A DNA stretch of 47,084 nucleotides from an uncultured Tateyamaria sp. GTDB taxonomy: Bacteria; Pseudomonadota; Alphaproteobacteria; Rhodobacterales; Rhodobacteraceae. Shown in pieces: positions 35,022-43,607 of this stretch. The notes under the pieces are model-generated. The model did not search any database and was not told the DNA's origin. It saw only the letters and a list, made by a program, of their open reading frames with translations. The position numbers and the translations under genes were made by a program. How positions within the stretch are numbered: position 1 is the first letter of the stretch; each line of letters opens with the position of its first letter. The stretch is from assembly GCF_947503045.1 (NCBI RefSeq), contig NZ_CANNCF010000005.1:1-47084 (forward strand). Direction: 5' to 3'.

Positions 35022-35921
35022 ATGGGGGGTATGAAAATCGCAACAGCCTCTTATCCGCTCGATGTTCTGCCCGATTGGGCGGGTTATGCGCACAAGCTGA
35101 CCGCCTGGGTTACCGAGGCGGCGGGCAACGGGGCGGAGCTGTTGGTGTTTCCTGAATATGGGGCGATGGAACTGGCCACATTGGCGGGCCTTGAGGTTGC
35201 GGGAGATCTTGAGGCGTCGCTCCATGCGGTTGCCGACCGGCTGGAGGAGGCCGATGCGCTGCATGCTCAATTGGCGGCCATGCATGGCGTGCATATCCTC
35301 GCGGCGTCCGGGCCGGCCACGGATGATTTGCCCGAAGGCGTGCATCGCCCGGTCAACCGCGCGCGGTTCTTTGCACCTTCGGGTGCGCGCGGGGTCCAGG
35401 ACAAGCAGATCATGACCCGCTTTGAGGCCGAAGTGTGGGATGTGGTGCCCGGCGGGCCCTTGCAGATCTTCGACACGTCCCTCGGCAAGATCGGCGTACT
35501 TATCTGTTATGACAGCGAATTTCCGCTGTTGGGTCGCGCGCTGGCCGAGGCGGATATCCTGCTGGTGCCGTCCGTGACCGAGGCGCTGTCGGGCTATTCC
35601 CGGGTGCGCATCGGGGCGCAGGCGCGGGCGCTGGAAAATCAGTGCGTGACTGTGATGTCCTCGGTTGTGGGGCAGGCGGCATGGTCGCCTGCGGTGGACA
35701 CAAACACCGGGGCGGGCGGCATCTTTGGCCCGCCGGATCGCGGTTTTCCCGATACCGGCGTCATTGCGCTGGGCGAGTTGAACACACCCGGCTGGGTCTA
35801 CGGCGAGGTTGATCTGGGAGCCGTTGCAGAGGTGCGCCGCAACGGCATTGTCCTCAACCGCCGCGACTGGGCGCAGCAGTCGGGCCGCGCCGATCCCGTC
35901 CCCGTCATGCCAATGGTTTGA
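35022..35921 (+). CDS. carbon-nitrogen hydrolase (nitrilase superfamily)
   Basis: A 299-residue member of the nitrilase superfamily with the Glu-Lys-Cys triad intact: Glu45 in LVFPEYG, Lys128 in DKQIMTRFE and Cys162 in LICYDSEFP. The enzyme hydrolyses an amide, carbamoyl or nitrile C-N bond; the branch (amidase, carbamoylputrescine- or ureidopropionase-like) is not clear. ATG 35031 is an alternative start. It is divergent from a LysR gene that probably controls it. Confidence 0.88.
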   Translation: MGGMKIATASYPLDVLPDWAGYAHKLTAWVTEAAGNGAELLVFPEYGAMELATLAGLEVAGDLEASLHAVADRLEEADALHAQLAAMHGVHILAASGPATDDLPEGVHRPVNRARFFAPSGARGVQDKQIMTRFEAEVWDVVPGGPLQIFDTSLGKIGVLICYDSEFPLLGRALAEADILLVPSVTEALSGYSRVRIGAQARALENQCVTVMSSVVGQAAWSPAVDTNTGAGGIFGPPDRGFPDTGVIALGELNTPGWVYGEVDLGAVAEVRRNGIVLNRRDWAQQSGRADPVPVMPMV

Positions 35922-36107
35922 TTCCAGAGCCTTTTCCAAAACCCGCACCCACCGGGCCCTTAAATTGTCGGTCAAAGCCGCGCAGTGACGACACGTTTGC
36001 AATTCCACCGCTGATGAAAAGCGTTAAAGCCCTTGAATTATTGCCTCATCAGGCGCATTTAGTGGCGCGTCCGCATATGTGGCGGACCGTGTAGACAAGG
36101 AGAGACC

Positions 36108-36326
36108 ATGGCCAAGGAAGATACGCTCGAATTTCCCGGTGTCGTAAAGGAACTCCTGCCCAATGCGACGTTTCGGGTCGAGCTAGAGAATGGCCATGAG
36201 ATCATCGCACATACGGCAGGCAAGATGCGCAAGAACCGGATTCGTGTTCTGGCAGGCGACAAGGTGCAGGTCGAGATGACCCCCTATGACCTGACCAAGG
36301 GGCGGATCAATTACCGCTTCAAATAG
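36108..36326 (+). CDS. infA: translation initiation factor IF-1
   Basis: A 72-residue IF-1, a single OB-fold protein binding the 30S A site. The sequence is near-universal: [20 protein letters not shown], then ISGKMRKN-like [12 protein letters not shown] and [13 protein letters not shown] good Shine-Dalgarno (AAGGAGAG) precedes ATG 36108. It leads a run infA-maf-rng-yacG, the usual alphaproteobacterial order. Confidence 0.97.
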   Translation: MAKEDTLEFPGVVKELLPNATFRVELENGHEIIAHTAGKMRKNRIRVLAGDKVQVEMTPYDLTKGRINYRFK

Positions 36327-36329
36327 GGT

Positions 36330-36346
36330 GTGCGCGTTGCGCGCAC
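36330..36346 (+). other. hairpin between infA and maf
   Basis: GTGCGCG-TTG-CGCGCAC, a 7-bp stem starting 4 bp after the infA stop. There is no T-run, so it may act as an attenuator or an RNA-stabilising end rather than a full terminator. Confidence 0.5.
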
Positions 36347-36356
36347 CGTCGCTGAG

Positions 36357-36929
36357 ATGACCGGATTCATACTCGGATCAGGCAGCCCGCGACGGCTTGA
36401 GCTGCTTGGGCAGCTGGGCCTTGTGCCGGATGCCGTGCGCCCCCCCGACATCGACGAAGAACCTGAAAAAGGCGAGATGCCGCGCCCCTATTGCGCCCGC
36501 ATGGCCCGTGAAAAAGTGGCTGCGGTTGAGGCGGATGAGGGTGATGTTGTGCTTTGTGCTGACACCACTGTTGCGCTGGGTCGACGCATTTTGGGCAAGC
36601 CTGCGGATGCGGACGAGGCGCGTGCCTTTCTGGCCGCCATGTCGGGCCGCCGTCACCGCGTGATCACCGCCGTTGCCGTGCGCAAAAGCGACCGCATCTG
36701 GGAAAAAGACGTGGTCAGCATCGTGCGGATGAAGTCACTGTCAGAGGCCGAAATCACCGCCTACCTCGCCACCGGAGACTGGCGCGGCAAGGCAGGGGGC
36801 TATGGCATTCAGGGGCCTGCCGGGGCGTTGATCCCGTGGATTTCAGGCTCGTTCACCGGGATTGTCGGCCTGCCGCTGGCCGAGACCGCAGGGCTGCTGC
36901 AGGCGGCTGGATTGAAGGTGTGGGCATGA
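36357..36929 (+). CDS. maf: Maf-family nucleotide pyrophosphatase
   Basis: A 190-residue Maf/YceF-type protein that hydrolyses non-canonical nucleoside triphosphates. Motifs are [12 protein letters not shown] (about 5-16), [25 protein letters not shown] and [16 protein letters not shown] use ATG 36357 ([13 protein letters not shown]), the normal N-terminus; the GTG at 36330 is embedded in a hairpin. The stop overlaps the rng start (ATGA). Confidence 0.92.
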   Translation: MTGFILGSGSPRRLELLGQLGLVPDAVRPPDIDEEPEKGEMPRPYCARMAREKVAAVEADEGDVVLCADTTVALGRRILGKPADADEARAFLAAMSGRRHRVITAVAVRKSDRIWEKDVVSIVRMKSLSEAEITAYLATGDWRGKAGGYGIQGPAGALIPWISGSFTGIVGLPLAETAGLLQAAGLKVWA

Positions 36930-37948
36930 AGGGCAACCAGATATTGTTGGATCATATTGCGGGGCGCGAGGCTGCCGCGCTGATGGTCGATGGCCGCCTG
37001 AGCGATCTGCTGATCGATGGCGACGCACCGCGTCCGGGCACTGTCTATCGCGCCGTCACGGACCGTCCTGTGGCGGGGCAGGGCGGCATCTTTCTCAAGA
37101 CGCCGGACGGGCAGGCCTATCTGCGTGGGGTCAAGGGGATTGGCTCGGGCGAAGTGCTGCAGGTGCAGGTCACAGGCTACGCCGAGCCGGGCAAGGCCAT
37201 TCCCGTCACCCACAAGCTGCTGTTCAAGAGCCGCTATGCCATCGTCACCCCCGACGCGCCGGGGCTGAACCTGTCGCGCAGCATTCGCGATGACGAGGTG
37301 CGCGACGCGCTGCTGGCCCTCGCCCATGACGGGATGGAGAGCAGCGCGATGGGCCTCATCCTTCGCTCGGCCGCAGCCGGAGCAGAGGCGGGCGACATCG
37401 CTGACGACATCGCCGCGATGCGCGAACTGGCCGAACAGGTGATCGGGGACAATGGCTCCGGCCCCGAGGTTCTGGCGCAGGGCGATGGCCCCCATGTGCT
37501 GGCCTGGCGCGACTGGGTGATGGCGGCGGATGTGGTGACGCAGACGGGCTGCTTTGAAAGCCACGGCGTGCTGGACGCGATCGACGACGCGCGCGGGGCG
37601 AACGTCGCTCTGGGCAATGGGGCCTCGATGTTTGTCGAGGTCACCCGCGCGCTGGTCGCTGTGGATGTGAACACCGGGGCGGACGGATCATTCGCTGCCG
37701 GGCTCAAGGCGAATATGGCCTGCGCCCGTTTGTTGCCCGCAGCCCTGCGCGTGCGCGGCCTTGGCGGGCAGATCACCGTCGATCTCGCCCCCATGCCCAA
37801 GAAGGAACGCCGCAGCTTCGAGGCTGCCCTGCGCGCCGCATTTCGCGCCGATGATGTGGACACGGTGTTGGCGGGTTGGACCCCGTTGGGCCACTACGAG
37901 CTGCAACGCAAACGCGCGAGGTTGCCGCTGTCGGAGGTGCTGGCGTGA
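36926..37948 (+). CDS. ribonuclease E/G family protein, short form
   Basis: A 340-residue RNase E/G-type endoribonuclease. An S1-like N-terminal region (about 30-95, [16 protein letters not shown]) is followed by the catalytic domain. The two metal-binding aspartates appear in [16 protein letters not shown] and [11 protein letters not shown]. It is shorter than E. coli RNase G (about 490), and the C-terminal zinc-link CPxCxG is absent; short forms in this genomic position are common in the group. The start overlaps maf and its end overlaps yacG, so translation is coupled through all three. Confidence 0.85.
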   Translation: MKGNQILLDHIAGREAAALMVDGRLSDLLIDGDAPRPGTVYRAVTDRPVAGQGGIFLKTPDGQAYLRGVKGIGSGEVLQVQVTGYAEPGKAIPVTHKLLFKSRYAIVTPDAPGLNLSRSIRDDEVRDALLALAHDGMESSAMGLILRSAAAGAEAGDIADDIAAMRELAEQVIGDNGSGPEVLAQGDGPHVLAWRDWVMAADVVTQTGCFESHGVLDAIDDARGANVALGNGASMFVEVTRALVAVDVNTGADGSFAAGLKANMACARLLPAALRVRGLGGQITVDLAPMPKKERRSFEAALRAAFRADDVDTVLAGWTPLGHYELQRKRARLPLSEVLA

Positions 37949-38115
37949 CCTGCCCGATCTGCCAGCGCGAGACGGCGCGCGACTATCGCCCCTTCTGCTC
38001 GCGGCGCTGCGCGGATGTCGATCTGGCGCGCTGGGTGAACGGCGGCTACGCCATCCCGTCCGAGCGCGAAGAGGACGCCGAAATCCGCGATGATGAGGAG
38101 CCGACAACACACTGA
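37945..38115 (+). CDS. yacG: YacG-type zinc-finger DNA gyrase inhibitor
   Basis: A 56-residue protein with the four-cysteine zinc site CPIC...FCSRRC and the family tail [14 protein letters not shown]. By homology it binds GyrB and blocks DNA binding. It starts at GTG 37945, overlapping the rng stop by 4 bp; the longer frame runs inside rng. It ends in an acidic tail ([13 protein letters not shown]). It is the last gene before tRNA-Phe. Confidence 0.92.
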   Translation: MTCPICQRETARDYRPFCSRRCADVDLARWVNGGYAIPSEREEDAEIRDDEEPTTH

Positions 38116-38221
38116 CGCTGCGATGTGTGCCTTGCGCAGATTTTTGTCGGTTTTTCTATGGACAGTGTTTGGTCTTCGTCCTATCACGCGTCCACCCAAG
38201 AAGGCGGCGCCTTCATCCCGT

Positions 38222-38296
38222 GCCCGGGTAGCTCAGGGGTAGAGCAGTGGATTGAAAATCCTCGTGTCGGTGGTTCGATTCCGCCCCCGGGCACCA
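38222..38296 (+). tRNA. tRNA-Phe (GAA)
   Basis: A 75-nt cloverleaf with acceptor arms GCCCGGG and CCCGGGC, a D-arm GCTCAGGGGTAGAGC, an anticodon loop TTGAAAA (anticodon GAA, Phe), a T-arm GGTTCGATTCC, and encoded CCA at 38294-38296. It borders a run of atypical, AT-richer sequence on its 3' side, as integration sites often do. I find no second copy of its 3' end in the window. Confidence 0.95.
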
Positions 38297-38709
38297 TAAA
38301 ATCAATGGCTTAGACTGACCGTTGGTATTTTTTGCTCAATATAGGCTCAAGGCAAATTGGTTTTCTTTGCCCTGCATCCTTCCAACCAACACGACGGCAC
38401 ACTGATTTGTTGCCATTGTGACCGCTGGTCGAGTTTGTGTTGTGCGCGATGACTATTAGGCAGTTGGGACAAGCTGAGCTAGCGACGGAACTCAATTGAA
38501 GTCCGTTCGGTATGCTCTGTTAACTTTCTAGTCTAACGTAAAGCGGCGGCACCCGTTGCCTGCTCCTTCTCTCCATGGAGTCCGCTATTAAGAGTTAGCT
38601 GTGTTCAGGTTTTGATCCTCCCTTAACGGGCTAGCATAATCGTATGACGTCAGATCAGCGAGGCTGGACTGAGGTCGGCGCCGATTGTAGTCGGCGCAAC
38701 ATGCCGCGA
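38297..38709. other. AT-richer gap downstream of tRNA-Phe, no gene recognised
   Basis: About 410 bp with visibly lower GC than the rest and no coding frame I can defend. A 61-codon minus-strand frame at 38310-38495 has no recognisable motif or ribosome-binding site. A TCGGCGC repeat (38676-38682 and 38690-38696) lies near the transposase remnant. Best read as decayed mobile DNA next to a tRNA. Confidence 0.5.
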
Positions 38710-38880
38710 TCATGCGGCAGGCATGTTCGTCCGTTGAAGGCGCCATTGGTTCGAGCCCAATGGACGACGAGACGGGAACAGGTGTTCATTCAGGCACTCT
38801 TCGCGCATCCGTCCGTTGAAGCGTTCGACAAAGCTGTTCTGCATGGGCTTGCCGGGCGCCATGTAGTGCCAATTGAGACC
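38710..38880 (-). pseudogene. IS3-family transposase OrfB remnant
   Basis: Read leftward from 38880 the frame gives [20 protein letters not shown], then [14 protein letters not shown], the C-terminal catalytic segment of IS3-type OrfB (GKPxxNxxxExFNxxxRxECL). After about 40 residues the match stops and an off-register stretch ends at a TGA at 38710-38712. The N-terminal three-quarters of the transposase and both IS ends are missing. A 12-bp direct repeat, CGTCCGTTGAAG (38728-38739 and 38810-38821), may mark an internal rearrangement. The fragment abuts the anti-sigma stop at 38884. Confidence 0.85.
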
Positions 38881-38883
38881 GGA

Positions 38884-39210
38884 TCACTTGTTTCTAAATT
38901 CGGCTTCCTGCTGGGCGATCACTTTCGCAACAAAGCCGTCCGAAATTTCGCCCATGCCCATGGAAGAGAAAGGCACGTCCACCAGCGTCTTGGCCACGTT
39001 GATCGCGTTGCGATACCCGGCCAGATAGTTTCGGCATTCTCGGCAGACCATGAGATGCATATCGAACCGCAGCGCTGCGCGCCAAGAAAGATTCTTGTCG
39101 ATATAGTCGTCGATCAGGGCTTCAAACTCGGGGCAATCAATCATGAGCGGTGCCTTGTGAACGAGTGCGGCAAATCTGCGACGTAGCGTTGGTTTGTATT
39201 CTTCGGTCAT
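38884..39210 (-). CDS. zinc-finger anti-sigma factor (partner of the broken ECF sigma)
   Basis: A 108-residue protein with the anti-sigma zinc-binding pattern: Cys26 in IDCPEFEALIDDYID, then HLMVCREC (HxxxCxxC), followed by RNYLAGYRNAI. No membrane span is visible, so it is probably a cytoplasmic (soluble) anti-sigma factor. It overlaps the upstream sigma gene by 4 bp (ATGA), as in the intact pair at 44870-45762, to which it is clearly related (shared C...H-L-x-x-C-x-x-C-R-x-Y-L pattern). With its sigma gene interrupted, it may now be free to bind the paralogous sigma; that is an inference. Confidence 0.8.
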   Translation of the reverse strand: MTEEYKPTLRRRFAALVHKAPLMIDCPEFEALIDDYIDKNLSWRAALRFDMHLMVCRECRNYLAGYRNAINVAKTLVDVPFSSMGMGEISDGFVAKVIAQQEAEFRNK

Positions 39211-39941
39211 ATCTTGCCATCGCTCTTCTTGTCTTGAAGAAGCTTTTTGAGAGCGGCCCGTCCCCGGTGCAGCCGAACTTTCACATTCGCTTCACTGATA
39301 CCCAACACCTCGCAAGTCTCCGTGGTGCTGAGGCCCTCGATATCACGAAGGCAGATAACAATGCGATAATCCTCCGGCAAGGTCTTGATCGCCATTGTGA
39401 TCACACGGACCAGCTGGGTGTTCTACAGTATCATTTCCGGTGTCAGGGTTTCTGCAAGTTGCGGATCGATCCGGCAGCCGCCGTTGTCGAATTCGGGCAA
39501 CAGCGCGTCAATATCTGTTTCGTTGCGCCGCTTGATGGTGCGCCGGATCATCAGGGCTTCGTTGATCACGATACGGTGCATCCATCCACGAAAGCTGCCC
39601 TGGCCAGAATAGGTCTCTGCATTCTTGATGATTTTGGCAAAGGCGGTCTGAACGGCATCCTCGGCATGTTGGCGGTCAAGCAATATGCGCGCCGCCACCC
39701 CGATCATCCAGCCGGAGTTTTCCCGCACAAAGGTTTGCAGATCTTCCAGGGCCTCAATGCCAGTCTCGGGCTTTCTTTGAGTGTTTTCCTGTTTCAATGT
39801 CTGCGCACCTGTTGCCACAGTACGAGCCACTCTGATCAGGTATCTGTCCGAATACTCGTCTGAACGAGGATCATCCAGCAACACGCCAATTATCGCAATG
39901 CCCGAATACCAATTTACCCGGTCTTTTCCGGAGGTTGGCAC
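39207..39941 (-). pseudogene. ECF sigma factor interrupted by one in-frame amber codon
   Basis: A sigma-70 region 2 segment (WMIGVAARILLDRQHAEDAV, then GWMHRIVINEALMIRR) and a region 4 segment (LPEDYRIVICLRDIEGLS, then ANVKVRLHRGRAALKKLL) lie in the same frame, separated by a TAG at 39423-39425. Aligning with the intact paralogue at 45169-45762 needs no gap across the stop, so a single substitution (such as CAG to TAG) explains it. The linker between regions 2 and 4 is cut. The start is uncertain: GTG 39941 is the longest, GTG near 39818 is also possible. It is coupled to the anti-sigma gene by ATGA. Confidence 0.85.
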
Positions 39942-39942
39942 A

Positions 39943-39973
39943 CCCTCAAGTTGAATTGGCCTATACTGTTACA
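39943..39973 (-). promoter_or_regulatory. degenerate ECF-type promoter ahead of the broken sigma
   Basis: A -35-like TGTAAC (39973-39968) is present as upstream of the intact sigma gene, but at 19-nt spacing the -10 position reads TGAGGG instead of TCNAAT. A TCAACT lies at only 13 nt spacing. The promoter is probably inactive. Confidence 0.4.
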
Positions 39974-39997
39974 GGAGCCCGGTGCAGGCATGCCTGC

Positions 39998-40738
39998 TCA
40001 GATGACCCTGACAATATCGCTGCTATCAAAGAAAGCTTCCACATCAATGCCCGGGTTCAACAACCCGTACAGTTCGGGCGGCACACTGATGTCCGCACAA
40101 TAAAGAGCCCCGACATGGGGCGCGTTCAGGCCGGTCTGCATCCCGAGTTTCGGCAGCGCAATCGTCAGAGTTGCTGCCGCCTTGATGGCCGGGTGCATGA
40201 TCTTTCCGGTGGCCGCGTCGTATCCGGACGGGACATCCAGCGCGAGCGTCGGGGCCGCGTTGTGATTGGCCCAGTCGATCAATTCAGCCGCCCGTCCGCC
40301 GGGCGCGCCGGACAGGCTGTAGCCGATCAGCCCGTCCAGAATGACGTCGGCAGCCGCGTTGATCTCCTGGGGCGTCATTTCTACCACGTTTGAAAGCCGC
40401 AACAGGATGTCGAGCTGCGCCTTTGGCACCTCGGCCATCCTGTTGCGGTCCTGGGCCAGGACAACGCAAACCTTGGCACCCCATGTCGCCAGCCGTCGGG
40501 CGGCCGTCAACGCACCGCCGCCGTTGCCACCACTGCCCGCCAGCACCACGACGCGCTTGTCCAATGCGCTGCCCCCCAGAAACAGATCCCGCGCCAGCGT
40601 TGCCAGACACCGGCCCGCATTCTCCATCATCTGGAAAAGGCTGATCTGGAAGTCCTCCATCATCAGCCGGTCGACCTCGATCATGGCATTGGTATCGACC
40701 TCCGGCAGCGGGCCGGATCTTGGAAAGCTCTGCGTCAT
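39998..40738 (-). CDS. NAD(P)H-hydrate epimerase (YjeF N-terminal domain)
   Basis: A 246-residue protein with the YjeF-N/AIBP fold. It has VVVLAGSGGNGGGALTAARRLATWG (nucleotide-binding, about 63-87), ILDGLIGYSLSG (catalytic Asp region), ALDVPSGYDAATG and TLTIALPKLGM. The family epimerises damaged NAD(P)HX so the partner dehydratase can repair it. The C-terminal ADP/ATP-dependent dehydratase domain found in bifunctional enzymes is absent, so this may be a second, operon-dedicated copy. Start ATG 40738 lies 4 bp after the patatin stop. Confidence 0.8.
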   Translation of the reverse strand: MTQSFPRSGPLPEVDTNAMIEVDRLMMEDFQISLFQMMENAGRCLATLARDLFLGGSALDKRVVVLAGSGGNGGGALTAARRLATWGAKVCVVLAQDRNRMAEVPKAQLDILLRLSNVVEMTPQEINAAADVILDGLIGYSLSGAPGGRAAELIDWANHNAAPTLALDVPSGYDAATGKIMHPAIKAAATLTIALPKLGMQTGLNAPHVGALYCADISVPPELYGLLNPGIDVEAFFDSSDIVRVI

Positions 40739-40742
40739 TTGT

Positions 40743-41783
40743 TCATCCTTGATGCTGGGGACCGATACCCTGAAACAACGCTGCGACATCAACGGTTGCC
40801 TTGTTGCCGATATGGGCAAAATTGGCATCCAGCCAGTTTTGTGCCGTGGCGCGGCCCAGATCACGCAAATGAGTCAGAAAGGCCCATTCCGCGTTCAACT
40901 TGGAAGATGCGCCCAGCGGTTTCAGCACATCCTGGTTCTCGATGATGTGCACACGGGTGTCGCGGTATTCGTTGTCCGACAGCTTGCCCTCACGGATCAT
41001 GCGGGACACGAAATCAATCGCCCGCAACTCCTTCAGCAGACTGGAGTTGAAGCTGATTTCGTTCACCCGGTTCATGATCTCTTGCGCCGTCCTGGGCGCG
41101 CCTGCCCGTTCAACCGGGTTGATCTGGATCACAACTATGTCGGAGCACTCGGTTTGCGTGTGAAAGGGAAAGAGCGCCGGATTCCCCATGTAGCCGCCGT
41201 CCCAGTAAGGCACGCCGTCAATCTCAACTGCCTGAAAGACCATTGGCAGACAGGCAGAGGCCATCACCATGTCCGCCGTCAGCGACTTGGAGTCGAACAC
41301 CTTGACCCGCCCTGTCTCGACATTGGTTGCCGAGATAAAAAGCTTGGTGCAATCACAGGCCCTGACACGGTCAAAGTCCACCACCTCTTCGATCAGCCGG
41401 TGCAAAGGGTTCATATTGAACGGGTTGGTCTGGTAGGGCGACATCACCCGGGTGAGCGCATCGAAGAAATGGTAGCCCGGCGAATGTTCCAGGCTCCAGT
41501 TCCCCATGAATACGTCGATCGGTGTCCGCTTGATCGGACTGCTCCTGGCGGATTTGCTCATCTGCAGCCAGAAGTGTTCCAGCCTTTCGCGCGCGCCATC
41601 ATTGCCGTCGCGCATCATGCCATCGGCGCAGACGACTGCGTTCATCGCCCCTGCCGAGGTGCCTGATATGGCCTCGAATTCGAGCCGCCCATCTTCCAGA
41701 ATACGGTCAATCACACCCCAGGTGAAGGCGCCGTGCGAACCGCCCCCCTGAAGCGCGAGGTTGATTTTCTTGGTCTGCCCCAT
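40743..41783 (-). CDS. patatin-like phospholipase
   Basis: A 346-residue patatin-family serine acyl hydrolase. The oxyanion motif is LALQGGGSHGAF (about 9-20), the nucleophile elbow is GTSAG (Ser near 43), and the catalytic Asp is in YWDGGYMG. No signal peptide is seen, so it is cytoplasmic or membrane-peripheral. The substrate is a lipid or acyl ester. Proteins of this type are often encoded beside 3-hydroxybutyrate dehydrogenase in this bacterial group, which suggests a link with polyhydroxybutyrate or membrane-lipid turnover. Start ATG 41783; the longer frame has no support. Confidence 0.9.
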   Translation of the reverse strand: MGQTKKINLALQGGGSHGAFTWGVIDRILEDGRLEFEAISGTSAGAMNAVVCADGMMRDGNDGARERLEHFWLQMSKSARSSPIKRTPIDVFMGNWSLEHSPGYHFFDALTRVMSPYQTNPFNMNPLHRLIEEVVDFDRVRACDCTKLFISATNVETGRVKVFDSKSLTADMVMASACLPMVFQAVEIDGVPYWDGGYMGNPALFPFHTQTECSDIVVIQINPVERAGAPRTAQEIMNRVNEISFNSSLLKELRAIDFVSRMIREGKLSDNEYRDTRVHIIENQDVLKPLGASSKLNAEWAFLTHLRDLGRATAQNWLDANFAHIGNKATVDVAALFQGIGPQHQG

Positions 41784-41850
41784 GGGCTTGATCCTCCTGA
41801 CAGTGCTGTGCACTGATTTCTCCCGAGGTGGCCGGGAACCATTGGCCGGT

Positions 41851-42729
41851 TTAGTGTTCGCCATGGGCCAGGACTCCGACAGGTTCAATTCCGGCGACTT
41901 CGGTCAGCGGTTCAATCACCCCGAAGTAGAGCTCCGCAGGCGTTGTTCCGGTGTTTTCCCAATAAGCCGTCGCGCCATTGGCAAGATTGCTGCCAGTGCG
42001 TTCCGTCAGCATTTGCGGCTCGGCCATATCTGACCGATGTTCCACAACTTCTCCCTTCCAGACAAAAACCTGCAGGGGTTCTCCGGGGCCCGTGAAATCG
42101 GGGAACATGCCGCCAGGCACGATCGTTGCCCGATAGGTCGTCAAGGCCCATCCATTTCCATAGGCACCGCCGAAATGCGCCCCGATGTCCACAACACCCA
42201 GCAGGTCGTGATCTGCACCGATAGACACGGGCAGATCATAGCTCGTTTGCGCCGGAACCGGACCCACCTTGACGGCTGAAAAGTCCTTGGCAACAGGCTG
42301 CAGGTCGAAGGCGATCAGATGCACGGTTTCACTCCCTGCATTGTGCCACCAATGGGCCAGCTTGCCCTCCTCCTTTGCAAGCCCGCCCGTCTTGTGCAGG
42401 ATCGGCTTGTCCTCAAGGCTGGAATATTCGTAGATTTCTCCGCTTGCGACTGTGAACACCGCAGGCCGGTCCTCGTGCCCGTGAATGGGCACGATGCCGT
42501 CAGGACCGCCAATCGCCCAGAACCGCGTGCGCAAGTTGCGACCAGCCAGTTCCGCAATGCCTTCTGATTCAAGCGGCTGAGTGGCGATGACCTTGGGCTT
42601 CAGCTTGGCGCCTGCCGTTGGTCCAATAAGGCCTTCCATCTCTTTGGTTTTCACGTTTGACAGATCAAAGGCGAATGCCGCACTTGCGCAGACAACTGCA
42701 GCGGCGACGGATATGTGGATCGTTTTCAT
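41851..42729 (-). CDS. exported bicupin-like protein
   Basis: A 292-residue exported protein (signal peptide 1-20, VCASAAFA). The first cupin-like barrel (about 60-135) has candidate metal ligands in VPIHGHEDRPAVF and LAHWWHNAG. A second half (about 170-270, GGMFPDFTGPGEPLQVFVWKGE) has the cupin shape but few ligand histidines. Function is unknown. A strong Shine-Dalgarno (AGGAGG) precedes ATG 42729. It sits between bdhA and the patatin gene in the presumed ECF-controlled run, the only exported member of that run. Confidence 0.7.
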   Translation of the reverse strand: MKTIHISVAAAVVCASAAFAFDLSNVKTKEMEGLIGPTAGAKLKPKVIATQPLESEGIAELAGRNLRTRFWAIGGPDGIVPIHGHEDRPAVFTVASGEIYEYSSLEDKPILHKTGGLAKEEGKLAHWWHNAGSETVHLIAFDLQPVAKDFSAVKVGPVPAQTSYDLPVSIGADHDLLGVVDIGAHFGGAYGNGWALTTYRATIVPGGMFPDFTGPGEPLQVFVWKGEVVEHRSDMAEPQMLTERTGSNLANGATAYWENTGTTPAELYFGVIEPLTEVAGIEPVGVLAHGEH

Positions 42730-42760
42730 CTCAAACCTCCTTTTGGGCAGAAAAGTGACA

Positions 42761-43543
42761 TCAGTGCGCTGTCCAACCGCCATCGACGGGCAGCGCAGCA
42801 CCGGTGATGGATTTCGCCCCGTCCGAGCACAGGAAGACGGCAAGGTCTGCCATCTCGTCGACAGTCGCGAACTGCTTGGTGGGCTGGGCGGCGAGCAGCA
42901 CGTCGCGCTTGACCTGTTCTTCGGTCATGCCGCGCGCCTTGGCGGTGTCGGGGATTTGCTTTTCCACCAGCGGCGTCCAGACATACCCGGGACAGATGGC
43001 GTTGACGGTGACGCCATGTTCCGCCGCCTCCAGGGCTGCGGTCTTGGTTAGTCCCAGAATACCGTGCTTGGCCGCCACATAGGCGGACTTGAATGGCGAA
43101 GCGACCAACCCATGGGCAGAAGCGATGTTGATGATCCGCCCCCAGCCGCGCGCCTTCATGCCGCTCACGGCAGTCTTGGTCGTATAAAACGCCGCCGAAA
43201 GGTTCAGGTTTATGATGGCCTGCCACTTGTCGTCCGGAAAGTCTTCGATGGGAGAGACGAATTGAATACCCGCGTTGTTGACCAGCACATCGACCCGGCC
43301 AAAGCTCTCTTCGGCAAAGGCAATCAACTCTTTTGGGCCTTCGGGTGTCATCATGTTGGCGCGGGAATAGACCGCTCTGATCCCGTGCTGCGTTTCAAGC
43401 GCTTTGCGTGCGGCTTCAACCTCCCCCGGCGGTTCGATGCCGTTCATGACGACGTTCATGCCAGCAGAGGCAAGACCTTTGGCGATGCCAAGGCCGATGC
43501 CGCTGGATGATCCTGTGACGACGGCTGTTTTTATATCGGTCAT
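42761..43543 (-). CDS. bdhA: 3-hydroxybutyrate dehydrogenase
   Basis: A 260-residue short-chain dehydrogenase converting 3-hydroxybutyrate to acetoacetate with NAD, the exit step of polyhydroxybutyrate breakdown. Features are TGSSSGIGLGIAKGLA (cofactor), NNAG, catalytic SAHGLVASPFKSAYVAAKHG (Ser...Tyr-x3-Lys), and VNAICPGYVWTPLVEKQIPDTAKARG, which is characteristic of bacterial HBDH. The length is exact for the family. It follows the MFS gene by 64 bp and precedes the cupin gene by 31 bp on the same strand. Confidence 0.94.
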   Translation of the reverse strand: MTDIKTAVVTGSSSGIGLGIAKGLASAGMNVVMNGIEPPGEVEAARKALETQHGIRAVYSRANMMTPEGPKELIAFAEESFGRVDVLVNNAGIQFVSPIEDFPDDKWQAIINLNLSAAFYTTKTAVSGMKARGWGRIINIASAHGLVASPFKSAYVAAKHGILGLTKTAALEAAEHGVTVNAICPGYVWTPLVEKQIPDTAKARGMTEEQVKRDVLLAAQPTKQFATVDEMADLAVFLCSDGAKSITGAALPVDGGWTAH

Positions 43544-43607
43544 TCAAGTGCTCCGTGAGTGAAAGGCAAAGGTCGGTCGGGGCCGCTGGTTCCTGCAGCA
43601 TCGTGTC

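Noticed and set aside
33901..36008. Long frames opposite the LysR and nitrilase genes (338 and 365 codons)
   Set aside because: Both lie antisense to genes with intact helix-turn-helix or catalytic triad motifs and have no motif of their own.
38269..38296. A second copy of the tRNA-Phe 3' end marking the right edge of an island
   Set aside because: I looked for the T-arm and acceptor sequence to the right and did not find it inside the window; the far edge may lie beyond 47 kb.
38310..38495. 61-codon minus-strand open frame after tRNA-Phe
   Set aside because: No ribosome-binding site, no recognisable motif, and it lies in AT-richer decayed sequence.
38644..39186. 180-codon plus-strand open frame across the IS relic and the anti-sigma gene
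   Set aside because: The minus strand holds the transposase and zinc-finger motifs; the plus frame has none.
39423..39425. Reading the TAG in the sigma gene as a recoding event such as selenocysteine or a frameshift
   Set aside because: Selenocysteine uses TGA, both halves are in the same frame so no shift is needed, and nothing nearby suggests pyrrolysine. A nonsense substitution is simplest.
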